NCBI RefSeq assembly: GCF_042682565.1
Contig: NZ_JBHUIC010000008.1
Strand: one strand, 5' to 3'
DNA: 64,000 nt
Source: Pistricoccus aurantiacus
GTDB taxonomy: Bacteria > Pseudomonadota > Gammaproteobacteria > Pseudomonadales > Halomonadaceae
In this document: positions 43,108 to 51,814 of the stretch, piece after piece
Position numbering within the stretch: the stretch's first letter is position 1
How the letters are laid out: each line of letters begins with the position of its first letter
Notes under the pieces: generated by a model
Seen by the model: only the letters and a program-made list of their open reading frames with translations
Databases searched by the model: none
What the model was told of the DNA's origin: nothing
Program-made: the position numbers and the translations under genes

Positions 43108-45081
43108 ATGAAAAGTCGAAAGGACATGCCAAGCCGAAAAGGCAGACGCTGGCGAAAACCGCAATGCCTGATGATGCTGTTATCTCTCTGCTTGCTTTGG
43201 GCACTCGGAGGCTTGGCGCAGGCCGCGTCCGGGCCGGAGCTGATCACTCCCGACGTTATCCTGCAGGGGGTGCCCTTCGAGCTTTCCGTCGGCGGCCTTG
43301 ACGAGAAGCCGGACCTTCGCCTCAACGATCAGCCCGTCATTCTCGCGCCCGGCGAAGCGGGTCAATGGAACGCCGAGGGCCTGGAACTGACTCAGTCGAA
43401 CAACCGTTTGGTGCTGCTCGATGCCGGCGGCCAGCGGCTGCTCAGCGAGGAGCTGACGGCGATTCCCGCCTGGCTGTCGCTGATTCCGGCCATCGTGGCG
43501 ATCGTGCTGGCGCTGGTGTTTCGCCAGGTGATCCTGTCGCTGTTCATCGGCATCCTGCTGGGAGGCTGGATCCTGCATGGCATGGATGTGCGCGGCCTGG
43601 TCGGCGCCTTCGGCGATTCCGTCAATGTGCATGTGCTGGAGGCCGCCAGCGACAGCGAGCACATGTCCATCGTGCTGTTCTGCCTGCTGATCGGCGGCAT
43701 GGTGGGCATCATCTCCCGCAACGGCGGCACCCAGGGCATCGCCCAGCGCATTTCCCGGGTGATTCGCGGCCGCCGCCAGGCTCAGACCTCTACTTTCCTG
43801 CTGGGGCTGGCGATCTTCTTCGACGATTACGCCAACGCTCTGATCGTCGGCAACACCATGCGCGCCATCACCGACAAGATGAAGGTGTCCAGGGCCAAGC
43901 TCGCCTACATCATCGACAGTACCGCGGCGCCGGTATCGGCGATCATGCTGATCAGCACCTGGATCGGCTTTCAGGTGGGGCTGATCAGCGAAGCGATGAG
44001 CAATATCGCGGACTGGAACGAATCCGCCTATTCGGTGTTCGTCAGCGCTATTCCCTACAATGCCTATCCGCTGCTGACCCTGGCCTTCGTCTTCATGACC
44101 ACCTGGCTGGGCCGGGATTTCGGCCCCATGCTCAGGGCGGAGCGCCAGGCGATCGACGGCGGCGGCCGGCGTACCAGCTTGAGCAGTCGCGAGGCCATCG
44201 TCGAGGAAGCGGAAATCAACACCAAGCCGGACATTCCCATCCGCGCCTTGAACGCCATCGTGCCGATGCTGGTGCTGGCGGGCATTACCCTGGGCGGCAT
44301 CTATGCCACCGGGGTGGCGGCGCTGGGACCGGGAGAGCACGACCTGAAGGACATCTTCGGCGAAGGGGATTCCTTCAGCTCGATGATGTGGGGATCCCTG
44401 GCTGGCTGCCTCGTCGCCCTGCTGATGACCCAGGCTCAACGGCTGATGAGCATGACCGAGACCGGCCACTACTGGTTCGAGGGGGTCAAGTCCATGCTGC
44501 TGCCGATCACCATCCTGATGATGGCCTGGGCCCTGGCCAACGTGAACGATGCCCTGCAGACCAGCGACTTCCTGGTGGCGGCGCTGGGAGAAAGCCTGAA
44601 CCCGGCCTGGCTGCCGGCGGTAATCTTCATATTGGCGGGCTTCACCGCCTTCGCCACCGGTTCATCCTGGGGGGTGATGGGAATCATGATGCCGCTGGTG
44701 GTGCCGCTGGCCTGGGCGGTACTGGAGCAGAACGGCATGGCCGGCACCGCGGAAGGCATGCCGATTCTCTATGCCTCCGTGGCTTCGGTACTGGCCGGCG
44801 CGGTATGGGGCGATCACTGCTCGCCCCTGGCGGATACCACCCTGCTCTCCGCCATGGCCAGCGGCTGCAACCTGGTCGAACATGTGCGCACCCAGCTACC
44901 CTATGCGCTGCTGGTAGGCCTCGTCGCGTTGGTTTTCGGCAATATCGCGGTGGGCTACGGCATCAGCTGGTGGATCGGGCTGCCGATCGGCGCCCTGCTG
45001 TTGCTGGGGATTCTGATGCTGGTGGGTCGGCGTCCGGAACCCCATACGGATGTGACGACGAAGAAGGCCATCGCGGAATAA
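43108..45081 (+). CDS. NhaC-family Na+/H+ antiporter-like transporter with N-terminal extension
   Basis: 657-residue inner-membrane protein. A signal sequence or first helix (CLMMLLSLCLLWALGGLAQA, about 20-39) is followed by about 80 residues of probable periplasmic domain (FELSVGGLDEKPDLRLNDQP...). The NhaC-type transporter core then begins near IPAWLSLIPAIVAIVLALVF. The core carries FFDDYANALIVGN, IIDSTAAPVSAIMLISTW, FATGSSWGVMGIM and GDHCSPLADTTLLSA, all of the NhaC/ArsB-like superfamily. I chose 43108 because it gives a clean signal; a frame from 42991 is less likely. Transport of an amine or amino acid rather than sodium alone is possible from context. Confidence 0.82.
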   Translation: MKSRKDMPSRKGRRWRKPQCLMMLLSLCLLWALGGLAQAASGPELITPDVILQGVPFELSVGGLDEKPDLRLNDQPVILAPGEAGQWNAEGLELTQSNNRLVLLDAGGQRLLSEELTAIPAWLSLIPAIVAIVLALVFRQVILSLFIGILLGGWILHGMDVRGLVGAFGDSVNVHVLEAASDSEHMSIVLFCLLIGGMVGIISRNGGTQGIAQRISRVIRGRRQAQTSTFLLGLAIFFDDYANALIVGNTMRAITDKMKVSRAKLAYIIDSTAAPVSAIMLISTWIGFQVGLISEAMSNIADWNESAYSVFVSAIPYNAYPLLTLAFVFMTTWLGRDFGPMLRAERQAIDGGGRRTSLSSREAIVEEAEINTKPDIPIRALNAIVPMLVLAGITLGGIYATGVAALGPGEHDLKDIFGEGDSFSSMMWGSLAGCLVALLMTQAQRLMSMTETGHYWFEGVKSMLLPITILMMAWALANVNDALQTSDFLVAALGESLNPAWLPAVIFILAGFTAFATGSSWGVMGIMMPLVVPLAWAVLEQNGMAGTAEGMPILYASVASVLAGAVWGDHCSPLADTTLLSAMASGCNLVEHVRTQLPYALLVGLVALVFGNIAVGYGISWWIGLPIGALLLLGILMLVGRRPEPHTDVTTKKAIAE

Positions 45082-45174
45082 TCCTGGCCCGGCGCTCGAG
45101 CGCCGGGTCTTTTGATGAGCACAATAGAATACGACAGGTATTCGAGACAGGCCGAGACAGGGATAATTCGAACG

Positions 45175-46206
45175 ATGCTGACATTTCACTCGGAAGACAC
45201 CAAGCAGCGCCGCCCCAGGATCGAGCTTGATGGCGGCAGGTTTGTCACGCCCCACGAATGCCCGGAACGGGTCGACATGGTCATCGATCGCGTGCGCAAG
45301 ACCGGCCTGGGGGAGATTCGTGCCCCCAGGGCTTACGGCCTCGACCCGGTACTGGCGGTTCATGATCGCGACTATGTGGCGTTTCTCGAACACGCCTGGG
45401 ATGAATGGGTCGCGGCGGGTCTCGAGGGCGAACCGATCCCTTCGGTCTGGCCGGCTCGGCGTCTGCGTGGCGACAGGATTCCGAACAGTATCGAAGGCCG
45501 AATCGGCTATTACGCCCTGGCGGCGGAAACCACCCTGTGCGCCCGCACCTTCGCCGCGGCCCAGGTCAGCAAGGATATCGCTCTCTCGGCGCTGGATCAC
45601 GTCGTCCAGACCGGCGAGCCGGCCTTCGGCCTCTGCCGCCCGCCGGGGCATCATGCGGCAATCGATCAATACGGCGGCTACTGCTTCTTCAACAACGCCG
45701 CCATTGCCGCCCAGCGTGCCTTGCAGGGTGGCATGGGCAAGGTGGCGATCCTGGATATCGACTTCCATCACGGCAACGGCACCCAGGATATTTTCTACGC
45801 GCGAGATGACGTGCTGTTTCTTTCGCTGCACGGCGACCCGCGTCAGGAATTTCCCTACTTCCTTGGCTTTGCCGATGAGACTGGCCGTGGCAAGGGCGAG
45901 GGTTTCAACGTCAACTATCCGCTACCCGGCGGTACCGACTACGCCGTCTGGGCCAACGCCCTCGAGGACGCCCTTCGGCGCGTGCGGGCCTACCGACCGG
46001 AACTGCTGATCGTCTCGCTGGGTGTCGACACCTTCGAGTTCGACCCGATCAGCTCCTTCAAGCTGAAGAGCGACGACTACCTGGACTGTGGCCGCCGCCT
46101 CAAGGCGCTGGGCATTCCCACCACCTTTCTGCTGGAAGGCGGCTACGCGGTGGAGGAAATCGGTATCAACGTGGTGAATGTGCTCACCGGCTTCGAGGGC
46201 AGCTAA
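45175..46206 (+). CDS. acetylpolyamine amidohydrolase-like deacetylase (HDAC family)
   Basis: 343-residue zinc-dependent deacetylase of the histone-deacetylase superfamily. Seen: CRPPGHHAAIDQYGGYCFFN with the paired catalytic His, the metal ligands Asp and His in ILDIDFHHGNGTQDIFY, and LLIVSLGVDTFEFDPI. The ending LEGGYAVEEIGINVVNVLTGF is also typical. Bacterial relatives remove acetyl groups from acetylputrescine or acetylspermidine. The start MLTFHSEDTKQRRP aligns with that group; the frame extends to 45112. Its place inside a polyamine cluster supports this substrate. Confidence 0.85.
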   Translation: MLTFHSEDTKQRRPRIELDGGRFVTPHECPERVDMVIDRVRKTGLGEIRAPRAYGLDPVLAVHDRDYVAFLEHAWDEWVAAGLEGEPIPSVWPARRLRGDRIPNSIEGRIGYYALAAETTLCARTFAAAQVSKDIALSALDHVVQTGEPAFGLCRPPGHHAAIDQYGGYCFFNNAAIAAQRALQGGMGKVAILDIDFHHGNGTQDIFYARDDVLFLSLHGDPRQEFPYFLGFADETGRGKGEGFNVNYPLPGGTDYAVWANALEDALRRVRAYRPELLIVSLGVDTFEFDPISSFKLKSDDYLDCGRRLKALGIPTTFLLEGGYAVEEIGINVVNVLTGFEGS

Positions 46207-46249
46207 GAAGCAACGTACAGTGATAATGAGGAAGACTTGGCGCCAGGCC

Positions 46250-47335
46250 TCAGCGACTTCTTACCTCATTCCACAGCTGCTGAAGCAGTTGCAGCTGATC
46301 GCCTTCGATCAATGGCGTCGTCACCAGCACGTCACGTTGAGACGATTCAAGTCGAGATGACTCCTTCAGTGACGGCTCGACCAGTTCGAGGGCGGCTTCG
46401 TTGGGGGTGCGGTAGAAGGCGTAATTCGCCGCCTTGGCGGCATTTTCCGGGCGCAGCATGAACTCGATGAACTGGTTGGCGAGCTTCGGGTGCGGGGCGC
46501 GCGCCGGAATGACCAGCGTATCGACACCCAGCTGAGACCCCTCTTCGGGAATGAAGAATGCCAGATTCCCATAGGTTTCCGGTGAGTCCGCCTTGCGATA
46601 ATCGAGATCGCCGCTGTAGGTCACCGCCACTTTGGTGACGCCCCGGGCGATCTGATCGATGGCGGCGGTACTATCGACAAAGCCAGTGAAGTTGCCACGA
46701 TCAAGAGTCTTGCGCATCAATTTGGCCGCCTCGACCCAGGGTTCCTGTCCGACACAGTCGAAACCGTTGCCTTGATAGGCGCAGGCCATGCCCAGGCTGA
46801 CCTGAGGATCGCCACCGAGCAGGGCGAAGGGCTGGTCCGGATTGATCTCGGGATCGAACAGCAGACTCCAGGAGTGCGCCGGATCCTCGAAGGTCGTCGT
46901 ATCGTAGACGATGCCGGTCACTCCCCACAGATAAGGCACGCTGAAACGTTCTTCCGGGTCGTAATCCGGCTGGCGAAAGGCATCCATCAGATTGTCGCGA
47001 TTATCGACGATTTCGGGATCCAGCGCCTGAATCAATCCGGCCTGGATCAGTCGCGGCACGAAATAGTCCGTCGGCACCACCACGTCGTACTGGGCGTCGC
47101 CTCCGGCAGCCAGCTTCGAGAACATCTCGGCATTCGAGGTGAAGTAGTTCTGTATCACCTCCACGTCGTACTCCTGCTCGAAGGCGCTCACCACCTCGGG
47201 GTCCATGTATTCGGTCCAGTTGAACAAATACAGCTTTTCCGCCGCCGCCAGGACAGGCAGCCCGGCCACCAGCAGGCAACCGCCGACCAGCGATGAAATG
47301 GAACCTGTTCCAAACCTGGACCCGAGCATGGTCAT
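46250..47335 (-). CDS. potF: polyamine ABC transporter substrate-binding protein (second copy)
   Basis: 361-residue periplasmic binding protein for putrescine or spermidine. A signal peptide (LVGGCLLVAGLPVLAAA) ends at about residue 32. The mature protein begins EKLYLFNWTEYMDPEVVSAF, typical of PotF/SpuD/SpuE, with YDVVVPTDYFVPRLIQAGLI and GVTGIVYDTTTF later. It is the last gene of the probable puuB-potGHI-potF-puuA-potF unit; two binding proteins for one transporter parallels SpuD and SpuE, which prefer putrescine and spermidine. Specificity here is not determined. Confidence 0.92.
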   Translation of the reverse strand: MTMLGSRFGTGSISSLVGGCLLVAGLPVLAAAEKLYLFNWTEYMDPEVVSAFEQEYDVEVIQNYFTSNAEMFSKLAAGGDAQYDVVVPTDYFVPRLIQAGLIQALDPEIVDNRDNLMDAFRQPDYDPEERFSVPYLWGVTGIVYDTTTFEDPAHSWSLLFDPEINPDQPFALLGGDPQVSLGMACAYQGNGFDCVGQEPWVEAAKLMRKTLDRGNFTGFVDSTAAIDQIARGVTKVAVTYSGDLDYRKADSPETYGNLAFFIPEEGSQLGVDTLVIPARAPHPKLANQFIEFMLRPENAAKAANYAFYRTPNEAALELVEPSLKESSRLESSQRDVLVTTPLIEGDQLQLLQQLWNEVRSR

Positions 47336-47428
47336 ACTCCTTATGTGATGAGGAAGTCGCTATCTGACGAGAAAGCAGCAATCGGATGACATAGTTGAAG
47401 CCCGACGAGGCGATAGAATATCGCGAAA

Positions 47429-48793
47429 TCATACCTTCAACAGCAGATGCTCTCGTTCCCAGGAACTGATGACCCCGAAGTAAGCCTTGTGCTCCGCGCG
47501 CTTGACCGCCAGATAACTCTTGACGAAGCGTTCGCCAAGCAGGTCGGCCAGGGCGGCACATTTCTGCAACCCGTCCAGCGCCGGGCCGATATCGTCCGGC
47601 AGCCTGTCTCCCGTCGCCCAGGCGGAACCCACCATGGGCGGGCGCGGATCGATCTGGCTGAGCATGCCTAGATAGCCACAGGCCAGCGAGGCGGCGATGG
47701 CCAGATACGAATTGGCGTCGGCGCCGGCCAGACGATTCTCGACCCGGGTCGCCTCCGGCGCACTCACCGGCACCCGCAGTCCCACGGTTCGGTTATCGAA
47801 GCCCCATTCGGTATTGATCGGTGCCGAGCCGCTGGTTTCCGTGCGCATCAGACGGCGGTAGGAATTGACGTTAGGGGCAAGGAACGGCATGGCCGCGGGC
47901 AGGTAGCGCTGCTGGCCGCCGATGTAGTGCTGAAAGAGCCGGCTTGGCTGGCCGTCTTCGCCGGCAAACAGGTTTCGTCCACTCCTGGTGTCCACCAGGC
48001 TCTGGTGTACATGCATGGAACTTCCCGGCTCGTTGGCCATGGGCTTGGCCATGAAGGTGCCATACATGCCGTGGCGCAGCGCCGTCTCCCGCAGGGTACG
48101 CTTGAACATCACCACCTGGTCCGCGAGCATCAAGGGATCGCCGTGCTGGAAATTGACCTCCATCTGCCCTGCGCCCTCTTCATGCACCAGGGTATCGATA
48201 TCCAGGCCCATGGCGTCGCAATAGTCGTACATCTCCTCGAACAGCGGATCGAACTCGTTGACCGCGTCGATGGAGAAGGACTGGCGACTGCTTTCCTGGC
48301 GCCCGCTACGGCCGATCGGCGGCTCCAGCGGATAATCCGAGTCGGTATTGGTCTTGACCAGATAAAACTCGAGTTCCGGGGCGACCACCGGCTTCCAGCC
48401 CCGGGCATCGAAGAGCTCGAGCACTCGCTTGAGCACTCCTCGCGGCGAGAGCTCCACCGGCTCCCCGGTCAGGTAGTAACAGTCGTGAATGATCTGCGCG
48501 GTATGGTCTTCCGCCCAAGGCACCAGATAGACCGCGTTGGGGTCCGCCACCAGCTGCATGTCGAGTTCCGCGGCATTCCAGAAATGAATGTCCTCATCCT
48601 CGGGATAGCCACCGGTGACCGTCTGAATGAAGATCGAATCCGGCAGTCGTGGCCGCCCGCCGTTGAGATACTTCTTGGCGGGCATGATCTTGCCCTTGAT
48701 GATACCGGTCAGATCCGTGACCAGACACTCTACCTCGGTAATACCATGGATATTGAACCACTCGCTCAACTCCTGGTGCTGACTGTGACTCAT
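47429..48793 (-). CDS. puuA: gamma-glutamylputrescine synthetase (PuuA-like)
   Basis: Glutamine-synthetase-fold ligase that joins glutamate and putrescine with ATP, first step of the Puu route. The 454 residues lack the adenylylation Tyr region of true glutamine synthetase. Seen: VECLVTDLTGIIKGKIMPAK, metal-binding Glu in APELEFYLV, GAGQMEVNFQHGDPLMLADQ, and the active-site MHVHQSLVDTRSGRNLF and RLAGADANSYLAIAASLACG. It sits between the two potF genes on the same strand. Confidence 0.9.
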   Translation of the reverse strand: MSHSQHQELSEWFNIHGITEVECLVTDLTGIIKGKIMPAKKYLNGGRPRLPDSIFIQTVTGGYPEDEDIHFWNAAELDMQLVADPNAVYLVPWAEDHTAQIIHDCYYLTGEPVELSPRGVLKRVLELFDARGWKPVVAPELEFYLVKTNTDSDYPLEPPIGRSGRQESSRQSFSIDAVNEFDPLFEEMYDYCDAMGLDIDTLVHEEGAGQMEVNFQHGDPLMLADQVVMFKRTLRETALRHGMYGTFMAKPMANEPGSSMHVHQSLVDTRSGRNLFAGEDGQPSRLFQHYIGGQQRYLPAAMPFLAPNVNSYRRLMRTETSGSAPINTEWGFDNRTVGLRVPVSAPEATRVENRLAGADANSYLAIAASLACGYLGMLSQIDPRPPMVGSAWATGDRLPDDIGPALDGLQKCAALADLLGERFVKSYLAVKRAEHKAYFGVISSWEREHLLLKV

Positions 48794-48902
48794 ACAACAT
48801 TCCTTTCATGGCGGGCTGCGCGACTCGCCGGTGAGCTTGCACCGGCCGACCGGATGCAGAGGCGCAACCACGACACCCTCTGCATCGGCTGATACAGCGC
48901 AA

Positions 48903-49964
48903 TCAACGAGACTTCACCTCGCTCCACAGTTGATTGAAGGTCTGCAGCTCGTCGCCCTTGAGACTGGGAGTGAACTCAAGCCGCGGCATATCGTCTTCGC
49001 TGGGCTGCACCGGCGGCTGGGTCAGCACTTCATCCAGATACGGCTTGGCCGCCTCGTTGGGACTGGCGTAGTAGTTGTAGTTGGAGAGCTGGGCACCCAC
49101 TTCTGCATCGAGGATAAAGTTGATGAAGTTGTGCGCCATCTCCGGGTTGGGTGCCTGGGCAGGGATCATCATCACGTCCACCCACTTCTCGGCGCCTTCG
49201 TCGGGAATCACGAACTCGATGTCCTTGAAGGAGTCAGGATTCTCTTCCTTGTAGAACAGAAAGTCGCCGTTGTAGGTGATCGCCGCATGGGTCACGCCCC
49301 GGGCGAGCTGTTGAAGTGCCGGCGTGCCATCGGTGAAACCGCTGAAGCGCTCGCGTTTCTTGGTCTCCAGCAGCAGCTTGGCGCTCTCCTTCCAGGCATC
49401 CAGGTCGGTGCAGTCGTAACCGTGACCGAGATAGGCGCAGGCCACACCCATGTTCACTTGGCCGTCTCCCATCAAGGCGAAGGGATAGCTGGGATTGACC
49501 TCGGGATCGAACATCAGCGACCAGCTCTTGGGCGCATCCGGGAAGGTCGCGGCATTGTAGACCAGACCGGAGACGCCCCATTGATAAGGCACGGAGTATT
49601 CCGCTCCCTCGTCGTAGGCGGGATCGTCGAACTGCTCCATGACATTGCCAAGATTGGGAATCTTGGACTTGTCGAGTTTCTGCACCAGACCGGTCTCGAT
49701 CAGCCGCGGTATATAATAGTTGGAGGGTACGATGATGTCGTATTGCGATACGCCGCCGGCGTTGAGCTTGGCGGTCATCTCCGGCAGAGAGTTGTAATAG
49801 TTCTGCACCACGTCGACGTCGTATTTCTCCTCGAAGGCCGTGATGATCTCCGGGTCCATGTATTGGGTCCAGTTGAACAGGTACAGCTTGTTTTCCTGAG
49901 CCTGGGCGCCACCGACCAGAAAAAGGCCGCCTAGCGCAGCGGTGATTACGGTGATTGTTTTCAT
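48903..49964 (-). CDS. potF: polyamine ABC transporter substrate-binding protein (first copy)
   Basis: 353-residue periplasmic protein. Signal peptide TVITAALGGLFLVGGAQA, cleaved before QENKLYLFNWTQYMDPEIIT. The pattern YDIIVPSNYYIPRLIETGLV and WGVSGLVYNAATFPDAPKSW matches PotF/Spu binding proteins. It lies directly after potI, the usual position of the transporter's own binding protein, and is similar along its length to the copy at 46250-47335. Confidence 0.93.
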   Translation of the reverse strand: MKTITVITAALGGLFLVGGAQAQENKLYLFNWTQYMDPEIITAFEEKYDVDVVQNYYNSLPEMTAKLNAGGVSQYDIIVPSNYYIPRLIETGLVQKLDKSKIPNLGNVMEQFDDPAYDEGAEYSVPYQWGVSGLVYNAATFPDAPKSWSLMFDPEVNPSYPFALMGDGQVNMGVACAYLGHGYDCTDLDAWKESAKLLLETKKRERFSGFTDGTPALQQLARGVTHAAITYNGDFLFYKEENPDSFKDIEFVIPDEGAEKWVDVMMIPAQAPNPEMAHNFINFILDAEVGAQLSNYNYYASPNEAAKPYLDEVLTQPPVQPSEDDMPRLEFTPSLKGDELQTFNQLWSEVKSR

Positions 49965-50068
49965 TGGGTCACTCTCCTTCGGTTTGAATCGTATTCTTGC
50001 TTTGTTCTATCTATCATTTTGCACTATCAGTCTTTTGCGTTAGCTGTCTCTTGCGCTATCCAAGGCAT

Positions 50069-50866
50069 TCAACGTTGCCCCTGTCGGTTGAACAGCAAGC
50101 TCAATAGCGCCACAAGCGCGACGGCGCCGATCATCAAGGCGGCGATGGCATTGATCTCCGGCGTCACGCCCTTCTTGATGGCCCCCCAGATATAGATGGG
50201 CAGGGTGGCGCTTTCCGGTCCGGAGGTGAAGAAGCTGATCACGAAGTCATCGATGGACAGCGTGAACGACAGGAAGAACGCCGAGATCAACGCCGGCTTG
50301 ATAGTTGGCAGCAGAAAATGCCAGGCCCGCTTGAGGGGTGTCGCATAGAGATCCTTGGCCGCCTCGAACAGGGTCGGATCGAGTCCCACCAGGCGCGAGT
50401 AGACGATCAGCGCGACAAACGGAATCTGGAAGGTCACGTGGGAAATGATCATGGTCGAGAGCCCCGGCTGCAGCAGACCGGTATAGCGATGCACCGAGAC
50501 GAAGAAGGCCATTTCCGAGATGCCGAAGACGATGTCCGGCAACACGATGGGCAGGTAGATCAGCACGATCAGCCAGCCAAGCCGGCGATGGCGATGCCGA
50601 TACATGCCGTAGCCGATCAGACAGCCGATCCCCAGCGCCACCACCGATGAAACGATGGCCAATACCATGCTGTTCCAGAAGGCGGAAATGATCTGCTCGT
50701 TGCCCAGCAGCCGCTCGTACCAGCGCAGCGAAAAGCCGGTAAAGCGCGCGGCGCTGTTGGCGGCGTTGAAGGAGAAGAACACCACTACCGCCAGGGGCAG
50801 ATAAAGAAATACCAGCGTCAGCCACCAGAAGGCACTCAGGCTCCGCTGCAGGGTGCGCTTTTTCAT
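50069..50866 (-). CDS. potI: polyamine ABC transporter permease PotI
   Basis: 265-residue inner-membrane permease with six predicted helices. It starts MKKRTLQRSLSAFWWLTLVF. The coupling-loop motif EAAKDLYATPLKRAWHFLLP contacts the ATPase, and the C-terminal end is PEINAIAALMIGAVALVALL. The ATG at 50866 overlaps the end of potH as ATGA. A much longer frame through the potH region is an artefact of reading out of frame. Confidence 0.95.
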   Translation of the reverse strand: MKKRTLQRSLSAFWWLTLVFLYLPLAVVVFFSFNAANSAARFTGFSLRWYERLLGNEQIISAFWNSMVLAIVSSVVALGIGCLIGYGMYRHRHRRLGWLIVLIYLPIVLPDIVFGISEMAFFVSVHRYTGLLQPGLSTMIISHVTFQIPFVALIVYSRLVGLDPTLFEAAKDLYATPLKRAWHFLLPTIKPALISAFFLSFTLSIDDFVISFFTSGPESATLPIYIWGAIKKGVTPEINAIAALMIGAVALVALLSLLFNRQGQR

Positions 50867-51783
50867 ATCACCACCTCCTCGCCGCCGCCCAGGCGCTTGC
50901 CGACACGGCGCATGGCGAACAATCCGATAAAGGTAGCGATCAGCATCAGAATGGCGCCGGCGGCTCCCAGCGGCCAGTTGGAGCCGCCGGCGAACTGATT
51001 GGCGACCAGATTGCCCAGCATCATGCCCTTGCCGCCGCCGAGCAGTTCGGGAATCACGTACATGCCGAAGGCCGGGATCGCCACCAGCACCGTACCCGCC
51101 AGCAAGCCCGGCAGCGTCTGCGGAAAGACCGCGTGCCGGAAGGTACGCAGCGGCGAGGCGTAGAGATCCTGAGCGGCCTGCACCTGGGCCGTATCGAGCT
51201 TCTCGAAGGCGGCGTAAAGCGGCAGCACCATGAACGGCAGGAAGTTGTAGACCAGGCCCAGGGTCACGGCGAAGTTCGAGGGATAAAGCCCCATGTTGGG
51301 CGCAATGAATCCCAATGACTGAGCGATGTCGGACAGCGGCGTGCCCGGCGCCAGCAGATTCATCCAGCCGAAGGTGCGGATGACCTGATTCGTCCATGAC
51401 GGCACCACCACCAGCAACAGCATGATGGCCCGCCATTTCACGCGACAGGTGGTGATGTAGTAGGCGATGGGGTAGGCCACGATCACCACCAGTAGCGTCG
51501 CCAACAGGGTCTGCCACAGGGAGCGCAGCAGCGTATAGAAATTGCCCGGACTCCAGCCCAGGAAACCGAAACCCGCCAGCTGCTTGAAGGCATCCAGGGT
51601 CAGCGGCATCTGCGGCAGGCCGTAGGAACCGTTGGTCATGAACGCCACCGCCATCAGATACAGGCTCGGCAGCACCAGGAACACGACTATCCAGACGACC
51701 CCCGGCGAGACGCTCAGCAGCAGATGTCGCGACTCGCCGACGACGCCTCGCTGTCGCGCCGCCATTCGTGAAGATTCCACCAT
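50863..51783 (-). CDS. potH: polyamine ABC transporter permease PotH
   Basis: 306-residue inner-membrane permease with six helices (first at about 24-44, LSVSPGVVWIVVFLVLPSLY). The ATPase-coupling loop is QAAQDLYASPLRTFRHAVFP. WTNQVIRTFGWMNLL and PELLGGGKGMMLGNLVANQF are typical of PotH. Overlaps potI by 4 bp and lies about 30 bp after potG. Confidence 0.95.
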   Translation of the reverse strand: MVESSRMAARQRGVVGESRHLLLSVSPGVVWIVVFLVLPSLYLMAVAFMTNGSYGLPQMPLTLDAFKQLAGFGFLGWSPGNFYTLLRSLWQTLLATLLVVIVAYPIAYYITTCRVKWRAIMLLLVVVPSWTNQVIRTFGWMNLLAPGTPLSDIAQSLGFIAPNMGLYPSNFAVTLGLVYNFLPFMVLPLYAAFEKLDTAQVQAAQDLYASPLRTFRHAVFPQTLPGLLAGTVLVAIPAFGMYVIPELLGGGKGMMLGNLVANQFAGGSNWPLGAAGAILMLIATFIGLFAMRRVGKRLGGGEEVVI

Positions 51784-51814
51784 TGCACTCTCCTGTAATG
51801 GCGACTCGCACCCC

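Noticed and set aside
50069..51811. 580-residue frame that appears to fuse two permeases
   Set aside because: Its first half is potH read out of frame; the true potI begins at the ATG at 50866, overlapping potH by 4 bp.
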